Shown here one piece after another: positions 1-4,496 of a DNA stretch of 6,170 nt. Positions within the stretch are counted from its first letter, which is position 1. The number at the start of each line of letters is the position of its first letter. This stretch comes from JAVBOW01 sp031551595. GTDB taxonomy: Bacteria; Bacteroidota; Bacteroidia; Bacteroidales; Rikenellaceae. The notes beneath the pieces were generated by a model, which saw only the letters and a list, made by a program, of their open reading frames with translations, had not been told where the DNA came from and ran no database searches. The translations under genes and the position numbers were made by a program. The DNA lies in contig JAVBNK010000147.1 in the NCBI GenBank assembly GCA_031551595.1, positions 1 through 6,170 on the forward strand, read 5' to 3'.

Positions 1-456
1 CATCTGGTCGAGCGGAATGCCGTCGAACAGCACCTTCATGTCCTCCACCGAGCAGATCGACACCCCGGCTTTGCCCACGTCGCCCACCACGCGCGGGTGG
101 TCGGCGTTGTAGCCGCGGTGCGTGGCCAGGTCGAAGGCCACCGAAAGGCCCTTCTGGCCCGAAGCCAGGTTGCGGCGGTAGAAGGCGTTCGACTCCCCGG
201 CCGTCGAGAAGCCCGCGTACTGGCGGATCGTCCACGGGCGCATCACGTACATCGTGCTGTAGGGCCCGCGCAGGAACGGCGCGATACCGGCGGCATAGTT
301 CAGGTGCTCCATGCCTTCCAGGTCGGCCGCGGAGTAGCTCCCGCCGACGGGGATCTGTTCGGCGGTGTGCCAGGTGTCCTGTGCGCACTTTTTGGCGCCG
401 TCGCATTTCGCTGCGTCGCCCCCCTTATAAGATATATCTGAAAATTTTGCTCTCAT
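1..456 (-). CDS. mutB: Methylmalonyl-CoA mutase large (catalytic) subunit, N-terminal part
   Basis: This is the amino-terminal 152 codons of the adenosylcobalamin-dependent subunit that interconverts succinyl-CoA and (R)-methylmalonyl-CoA in the cytoplasm. The gene continues past the left edge, so the rest of the barrel and the B12-binding domain are not visible. Residues 53-111 carry the family signature: NYAAGIAPFLRGPYSTMY, then RPWTIRQYAGFSTA, then NAFYRRNLASGQKGLSVAFD. By recalled alignment to the Propionibacterium shermanii enzyme, Y66, T68, M69, R73, T76, R78, Y80 and S105 match its substrate and CoA contacts Y75, T77, M78, R82, T85, R87, Y89 and S114. The start at 456 gives a short family-like N-terminus (MRAKFSDISYKGGD), and there is no clear Shine-Dalgarno sequence. 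The N-terminal extension carries C18 and C24, in a region I recall as lacking them in Bacteroides homologues. It lies downstream of mutA and is probably cotranscribed. The identification is very secure. Confidence 0.95.
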   Translation of the reverse strand, partial: MRAKFSDISYKGGDAAKCDGAKKCAQDTWHTAEQIPVGGSYSAADLEGMEHLNYAAGIAPFLRGPYSTMYVMRPWTIRQYAGFSTAGESNAFYRRNLASGQKGLSVAFDLATHRGYNADHPRVVGDVGKAGVSICSVEDMKVLFDGIPLDQM

Positions 457-516
457 TGTTCTTCGTTTTAATTGCAAAGGGTTGAATCCCCCCTCCGTTT
501 GCGGCGTCTGCAAATT

Positions 517-567
517 CACTTTCCGCGGCTACGGGGGTCGCATCGAAGATGCGGGCCGCGGAAAGTG
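517..567. repeat. Nested inverted repeat (13-bp outer stem, 6-bp inner hairpin)
   Basis: CACTTTCCGCGGC at 517-529 is perfectly complementary to GCCGCGGAAAGTG at 555-567. Inside the 25-nt loop, CGCATC (539-544) and GATGCG (548-553) form a second stem closed by a GAA triloop. The unpaired left side of the internal loop (530-538) is G-rich. Two nested perfect stems in 51 bp are very unlikely by chance. It could be an mRNA hairpin in the mut transcript, a protein-binding palindrome, or a REP-like dispersed element. Copy number elsewhere in the genome would decide. Confidence 0.75.
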
Positions 568-586
568 GCGACTGACGGGCAGTCGC
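568..586. repeat. 7-bp perfect hairpin abutting the nested repeat
   Basis: GCGACTG (568-574) pairs with CAGTCGC (580-586) around a 5-nt loop, ACGGG. It directly adjoins the larger inverted repeat with no base between them, so the pair forms a compact two-hairpin block of 70 bp. It lies about 20 nt after the mutA stop codon on the mutAB transcript. The function is unknown. Confidence 0.6.
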
Positions 587-605
587 GGATCTGCTGCATG
601 ATGCC

Positions 606-2489
606 CTAAATGCCGAGTTCTTTCTGATAGTACTTCAGGGTTTCCAGCACATTGTTGCGCACCGAAATGAAGTTTTTGATGCCCTGGGTTTCCAGTTCGG
701 GCTGCGAGGCGGGCGCGCCGGCCACCACGAAGATCGCCTTGTCGCCCAGCAAGGCTTTGGCCTGCGGGGCGAGCGTGGCGTAGTCGTCGTCCGCGGCGCA
801 GATCACCACGATCTCGGCTTTCGACGCCAGCGCAGCCTTCACGCCTTCTTCGACCGATGCGAAGTAGGTGTTATCCACCACGTCGATGCCCGCGCAGGCG
901 AAGAAGTTGCAGGAGAACTGCGCCCTTGCGCGTGCAAACGCCAGCTGGCCGCAGGTGAGCATAAAGGCTTTGGGCGCACGGCCGCTGCGGTCGGTGCGCA
1001 GGCGGAGCTGCTCGAACGCCATCGCCCCGCGGTAGGGCTTCAGCACGCGGGCATCCGGCGCCGGGGCGCTGCATTTGCACGAGCAGCCGCTGCCCGGGAT
1101 CACCGTCGCTTCGGTCACGTCCTTGTCGGCCTTCTCGGAGAAATTCGGAAACTGGTTCGTACCCAGCAGCGTGCGGCGGCGGGTCGCGATCTCCTGGTCT
1201 TTCTTCGCCGCGGAGGCTTCCACCTGGTCCTGGATGAACCCTGCCTGGAACGCAGCCATGTAACCGCCTTTGGCTTCGACCTCTTTGAAGAGGTTCCAGG
1301 CCTGCCCGGCGATGCTTGCGGTGAGGTTCTCGATATAATAGGAACCGCCGGCGGGGTCGGCCACCTGGTCGAAGTGCGACTCGTATTTCAAAAGCAGCTG
1401 CACGTTGCGGGCGATGCGCGAGCCGAACTCCGTCGCCGGGCGGATCGCCGCGTCGAACGGCAGCACCTCCAGCGAGTGCACCCCGGCGATGGCGGCGCTC
1501 ATGGCCTCCGTCGTGCCGCGAAGCATGTTCACATAGGGGTCGTAGGCGGTCATGTTCCAGCGCGAGGTGACGCCGTGCAGGTGCATCTTTTCGGCGCACT
1601 CCGTGGCGGGCTTATATTCCTTGACGATGTTGGCCCACAACATGCGTGCGGCACGGATCTTGGCCATCTCCATGAAGTAGTTGGCCCCTACCGACATCGA
1701 AAACCGGATCGTTTTGGCCGCCTGGTCCGCGGTCAGTCCCGCGTCCATCAGGCGCACCAGGTACTCGTGGCCCACGGCCAGCGTGAAGGCCAGCTCCTGG
1801 ACGATGGTCGAGCCGCTGTCGCCGAACATCTCCCCGCCGACCCCTGCGAAACGCATCCTGAGGCCATCGGCCTGTTTGGCCAGGGCGGCTATCTGTTCCA
1901 TGCACTTGCTGCCGTCGGCGGAACAGCCGAAAGCGCCTTTTTTCGAAAGGCAGTTCATATAGGGGTCGATCACGAACGAGGCATGCACCTCTTTGCCCGC
2001 TTCGCCCATCGCGTGTACGCGGGCGATCATCAGCCCTGCGATCACGGCGGCGGCGTGGTTGCCGCTGAATACGACCGGGGTTTTCTGCAGGTCGATGCCT
2101 TTGAGCAGCGCGTCCAGCTGGGCGGCCGTGAATTCCTTGCCCTTAATGCTGAAACCGAGCGATCCGGTGCCTGCGGCGAGGGCCCTGAGGGCCTCGGCGT
2201 TGGCCTTTTCGGGCGACTCGACGGCGATGGTCTGGTGGACTTTCCACGCATTGCACGCCCTGGTGCCGCGTACGAACGGGAATTCGCCCGGGGCGGCGCC
2301 CATGAAACCTATTCCGGCGAGGTCTTCGGCACGGTAGTAGGGGCGCACCTCGAAACCTTCGCCGGTCTGCCAGATGAGTTTTTTACGGTAGTCCGCCCCC
2401 TTCAGGTCGGCCGTAATCACCTCTTCCCACTTCTCCGTCGGGACGGGCGGGAATTGCTCGAACAGCTTTTGTTCCTTTTGTTTTGACAT
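606..2489 (-). CDS. mutA: Methylmalonyl-CoA mutase small (non-catalytic) subunit
   Basis: This complete 627-residue protein is the partner subunit of the heterodimeric succinyl-CoA/methylmalonyl-CoA mutase. Its length is near the roughly 640 residues of the P. shermanii small subunit. Residues 1 to about 455 form the mutase-like barrel, with conserved stretches such as NMLRGTTEAMSAAIAGVHSL (321-340) and DPAGGSYYIENLTA (378-391). Residues about 487-627 form a degenerate B12-binding-like domain. The DxHxxG, SxL and GG cobalamin motifs are absent; TCGQLAFARAR (512-522) stands where the lower-ligand histidine loop would be. This is expected of the small subunit, which stabilises the complex but does not bind cofactor. 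The linker between the two domains contains a CxCxC cluster (C469, C471, C473). The start at 2489 gives MSKQKEQKLFEQFPPVPTEK, a normal family N-terminus, 37 nt below a -7 promoter box. mutB follows 149 bp later. Confidence 0.95.
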   Translation of the reverse strand: MSKQKEQKLFEQFPPVPTEKWEEVITADLKGADYRKKLIWQTGEGFEVRPYYRAEDLAGIGFMGAAPGEFPFVRGTRACNAWKVHQTIAVESPEKANAEALRALAAGTGSLGFSIKGKEFTAAQLDALLKGIDLQKTPVVFSGNHAAAVIAGLMIARVHAMGEAGKEVHASFVIDPYMNCLSKKGAFGCSADGSKCMEQIAALAKQADGLRMRFAGVGGEMFGDSGSTIVQELAFTLAVGHEYLVRLMDAGLTADQAAKTIRFSMSVGANYFMEMAKIRAARMLWANIVKEYKPATECAEKMHLHGVTSRWNMTAYDPYVNMLRGTTEAMSAAIAGVHSLEVLPFDAAIRPATEFGSRIARNVQLLLKYESHFDQVADPAGGSYYIENLTASIAGQAWNLFKEVEAKGGYMAAFQAGFIQDQVEASAAKKDQEIATRRRTLLGTNQFPNFSEKADKDVTEATVIPGSGCSCKCSAPAPDARVLKPYRGAMAFEQLRLRTDRSGRAPKAFMLTCGQLAFARARAQFSCNFFACAGIDVVDNTYFASVEEGVKAALASKAEIVVICAADDDYATLAPQAKALLGDKAIFVVAGAPASQPELETQGIKNFISVRNNVLETLKYYQKELGI

Positions 2490-2526
2490 AGTATGATGGA
2501 TTTATAGTTGATTCCGTACAATCGTA

Positions 2527-2534
2527 CAAAGGTA
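2527..2534 (-). promoter_or_regulatory. Bacteroidetes -7 promoter box for mutAB
   Basis: Read on the minus strand, this is TACCTTTG, an exact match to the TAnnTTTG box recognised by the primary sigma factor of Bacteroidetes. Transcription would start near 2520, leaving a roughly 30-nt A/T-rich leader before the mutA ATG at 2489. I find no clear TTTG-type -33 box at the usual distance; a run of A on this strand sits just upstream instead. Confidence 0.6.
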
Positions 2535-2628
2535 GGTTTTTTTTATTTAGGGCCGGCCATCCGCCGCCCGAATTGCACGTTTTTCTACTCTTCGGGAATG
2601 CGCGGCGTGCAATGTCCGGAGAAATTCG

Positions 2629-2636
2629 TAACTTTG
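2629..2636 (+). promoter_or_regulatory. Bacteroidetes -7 promoter box for the antiporter gene
   Basis: TAACTTTG matches the TAnnTTTG consensus exactly and ends only 6 nt before the ATG at 2643. Transcription should therefore begin at or within a few bases of the start codon, giving a leaderless or near-leaderless mRNA. A good -33 box is not visible about 20 bp upstream. The position argues against the longer reading frame that opens at 2508, because its first 45 codons would lie upstream of the transcript. Confidence 0.55.
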
Positions 2637-2642
2637 CGTTCC

Positions 2643-3884
2643 ATGTCGAACCCGATAGATCATATGCCACTGATCGTTGCGCTGTTGCTGATGCTCGCAT
2701 TCGCACGTATGCTCGGCGAAGTATTCGAACGTTTCCGCCAGCCGTCGATGGTCGGCGAGATCATCGCAGGCATCATCCTGGGTCCTTCGCTGCTGGGATG
2801 GGTGGGCTACACCCCCGACATACGCGCCATCTCGGACCTGGCCGTGCTGATGCTGATGATCTACGCCGGCCTGGAGATCAAAATCGACGATATACGCGAA
2901 TCGGTGCGCGGCCGGAAAATGTGGATCGCCATCCTGGGATTCTGCATCCCGTTCGTGTCGGGCATCCTGCTCGGGCAGGCGTTCGGCCTGAGCAGCCTGC
3001 TGGCCATCTTCCTGGGGCTGTGCATCAGCATCACCGCCCTGCCCGTCAGCGTGCGCATCCTGATCGACCTGGGGAAACTCAACAGCACCGTGGGACAGCA
3101 TATCCTTTCGGCCGCCGTGTTCAACGACGTGCTGGCGCTGCTGGTGCTCGGCGTGGTGCTCAACCTTAACACCATCGACACGGGTTCCTCGGTGGCGCAG
3201 GTGCTGGCCGACGTGGGGCTGACCGTGCTCAAGCTGCTGGCATTCCTCGGCGTACTGATCCTGACCTATAAAGCCCTGTCGTACCTCAGGCGGCGGTTCA
3301 GCGAAACCGCCCAGACCGTCGCACGCTGGCTGGACTTCCTCAGGGGACGCGAATCGACCTTCGCCGTGGTGATGATCTTCGTGCTGATCTTCGCCTCGCT
3401 GGCCGAACTGGGCGGGCTGCATTTCATCGTGGGGGCCTTCTTCGGAGCCATTCTCATCCCGCAGGAACTGATCAGCCGCGAACGCATGACCGGCGTGGTG
3501 TCGACCACCTCGACCATCACGATGGGCTTCCTGGCCCCGATCTTCTTCGCAGGCATCGGCGTCGAGTTCAACCTGTTCGCCATCGAGGACCTGTGGCTGA
3601 TGGCGGCGATCGTCGGGGTGTCGTTCGGATCGAAGATCCTGGGCGGCTATGTGGCCGGGCGCATCGCGGGTTACTCCCCCGCCAAATCGACCACCATAGG
3701 CATCGGCCTGAACGCCCGCGGCATCATCGAGCTGGTGATCGCCAACATCGCCCTGAGCAACGGATTCATCGACATCGCCCTCTTCTCGATCCTGGTGCTG
3801 ATGGGGCTGGTCACCACCCTGGCCACGCCGCTGTTGCTGGGACATGGCTTCCGGCGCCTCGAAAGAAGGGGCGAACAGTGCTGA
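2643..3884 (+). CDS. CPA2-family Na+(K+)/H+ antiporter, membrane domain only
   Basis: This 413-residue inner-membrane protein of about 13 hydrophobic segments matches the sodium/hydrogen exchanger fold of the CPA2 (KefB/NapA-like) superfamily. Visible signatures are FRQPSMVGEIIAGIILGPSLLG (about 31-52), the unwound-helix motif ITALPVSVRIL (130-140), the ion-site pair N161-D162 in AAVFNDVLALLVLG, K331 in FGSKILGGYVAGR, and GLNARGIIELVIA (355-367). In this superfamily the aspartate carries H+ and cation in exchange. The ND pair, rather than DD, is usually read as electroneutral exchange. The chain ends soon after the last helix with a short basic tail, and has no RCK/TrkA_N domain of the KefB/KefC type. 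I place the start at M(SNPIDHMPL), since the alternative upstream ATG at 2508 adds a non-family stretch that overlaps the promoter. It is divergent from mutAB. Whether it carries Na+ or K+ is not evident from the sequence. Confidence 0.88.
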   Translation: MSNPIDHMPLIVALLLMLAFARMLGEVFERFRQPSMVGEIIAGIILGPSLLGWVGYTPDIRAISDLAVLMLMIYAGLEIKIDDIRESVRGRKMWIAILGFCIPFVSGILLGQAFGLSSLLAIFLGLCISITALPVSVRILIDLGKLNSTVGQHILSAAVFNDVLALLVLGVVLNLNTIDTGSSVAQVLADVGLTVLKLLAFLGVLILTYKALSYLRRRFSETAQTVARWLDFLRGRESTFAVVMIFVLIFASLAELGGLHFIVGAFFGAILIPQELISRERMTGVVSTTSTITMGFLAPIFFAGIGVEFNLFAIEDLWLMAAIVGVSFGSKILGGYVAGRIAGYSPAKSTTIGIGLNARGIIELVIANIALSNGFIDIALFSILVLMGLVTTLATPLLLGHGFRRLERRGEQC

Positions 3885-3940
3885 AAATCCCGGGCGAACA
3901 GCGCCTGAAATCCTGCCCGATTCCTATGTATAATTTCTAA

Positions 3941-3985
3941 AACCCGCCTGAAACAGGCCTGGGGGTTGCAATTATATTATTTTTT
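3941..3985 (+). terminator. Probable intrinsic terminator after the antiporter gene
   Basis: GCCTG (3946-3950) and CAGGC (3954-3958) form a 5-bp stem with an AAA loop. Flanking AACCC (3941-3945) and GGGTT (3963-3967) can extend it across a 4-nt bulge. A T-rich tract follows, ending in six T at 3980-3985. The tract is separated from the stem by about a dozen A/T-rich bases, so the match is imperfect. Its place, 56 bp past the antiporter stop and before the next gene, fits termination. Confidence 0.5.
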
Positions 3986-4001
3986 GCGTATCATTGCAGT
4001 A

Positions 4002-4016
4002 AGATAGACGCTATCT
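4002..4016. promoter_or_regulatory. Palindrome upstream of the lipoprotein gene (possible operator)
   Basis: AGATAG (4002-4007) and CTATCT (4011-4016) form a perfect 6-bp inverted repeat around ACG, 25 bp before the ATG at 4042. It sits in the A/T-rich region where the promoter must lie. No TAnnTTTG box is clear there, although a TTTTTTG (3980-3986) could serve as a -33 element. The repeat could be a regulator half-site pair or a 5'UTR hairpin; the evidence is only positional. Confidence 0.3.
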
Positions 4017-4041
4017 CAATACAAATATTTATCATATAGCC

Positions 4042-4494
4042 ATGAGAAAACGAATTATAGCGCTCTGCGCATCAGTGATCTGCGTACTGATAGCGCTTCC
4101 CGGATGCGGCGAAAGATATGTGGGCGCGGAACGGCTTCCCGAACGGGCCAAAGAGTTGCTGAGCAGGTTCTATCCCGAGGAAACGGTGGTTTCCGTGGAA
4201 AAGGAGGGCTGGCTGAAAGGATACGAGGTCATTCTCAAGAACGGTACCGAGCTCTCTTTCCGCCGTAACGGGGAACTTGCGTCGGCCGAGGCCGCACGCG
4301 ACAGGATGCTTCCCTGGACCCTGGTCGAAGAGGTGCTTCCGCAGGCCGCCTGCTCCTACATCGAACAAAATTACCACGATTCAGGGGTCAAGTCGGTCGA
4401 TGCCGACCGCCGCCGGTATGAAGTCGCCGTCGCCATCCAGGGCATGGAGCTGGTATTCGACCGCAACGGCAAATACCTGGGCGCAGACAAATAA
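4042..4494 (+). CDS. PepSY-like (BLIP-like fold) lipoprotein with two repeats
   Basis: This 150-residue predicted lipoprotein has a basic n-region (MRKR), a hydrophobic core and the lipobox LPGC, with C22 as the lipidation site. Mature residues form two similar units. Unit one (about 32-80) runs from LPERAKELLSRFYPE to LSFRRNGELAS. Unit two (about 99-147) runs from LPQAACSYIEQNYHD to LVFDRNGKYLGA. Both have the pattern of a helix starting LP, an aromatic Y, then strands with YEV and F-x-R-N-G, which is typical of the PepSY-like periplasmic domains common in Bacteroidetes. No catalytic residues are apparent. The residues after C22 (GERY) do not form the acidic or K-acidic surface-export signal known from some Bacteroidetes, so a periplasm-facing location is more likely. 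The stop is 2 nt before the ubiD start. The biological role of such proteins is not established. Confidence 0.8.
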   Translation: MRKRIIALCASVICVLIALPGCGERYVGAERLPERAKELLSRFYPEETVVSVEKEGWLKGYEVILKNGTELSFRRNGELASAEAARDRMLPWTLVEEVLPQAACSYIEQNYHDSGVKSVDADRRRYEVAVAIQGMELVFDRNGKYLGADK

Positions 4495-4496
4495 CC

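Larger units (their letters stand above)
457..605 (-). other. Structured mutA-mutB intercistronic spacer
   Basis: The 149-bp gap between the mutA stop and the mutB start contains three separate perfect inverted repeats. In minus-strand transcript order these are a 7-bp hairpin (586-568), a long nested hairpin (567-517) and a small TTTGC/GCAAA hairpin (514-498, 5-bp stem, 7-nt loop). No U-run follows any of them, so none looks like an intrinsic terminator. About 40 nt of less structured sequence, ending A-rich (AATTAAAACGAAGAACA), precedes the mutB ATG, as is usual for translation starts in Bacteroidetes. I infer an RNA element acting on stability, processing or the MutA/MutB ratio, or else an inserted palindromic repeat. 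The sequence alone cannot separate these. Confidence 0.6.

Noticed and set aside
97..441. Plus-strand reading frame of 114 codons
   Set aside because: It overlaps mutB antisense and shows no family features.
517..586. Intrinsic terminator between mutA and mutB
   Set aside because: No T-run follows either hairpin in the direction of mut transcription, and separating mutA from mutB would be unexpected for subunits of one enzyme.
516..599. Short minus-strand frame of 27 codons (MQQIRDCPSVATFRGPHLRC...) in the mutA-mutB spacer
   Set aside because: It coincides with the hairpin block, so its codons are explained by the inverted repeats; no ribosome site or homologue is recognised. It would deserve another look only if the block recurs with the frame preserved.
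1374..2486. Plus-strand reading frame of 370 codons
   Set aside because: It is antisense to mutA, has a His/Arg/Gly-biased composition and no family features; mutA is unambiguous on the other strand.
2549..2559. GGCCGGCC palindrome in the divergent promoter region
   Set aside because: An 8-bp self-complementary GC string is not strong evidence of an operator in GC-rich DNA and has no symmetric flanks.
2508..2642. Upstream extension of the antiporter reading frame by 45 codons
   Set aside because: The extension is not hydrophobic in the family pattern and overlaps the -7 box just before 2643, so the start at 2643 is preferred.
2547..3845. Minus-strand reading frame of 432 codons
   Set aside because: It is antisense to the antiporter gene; its Gln/His/Asp-rich composition is the complement of hydrophobic codons, not a real protein.
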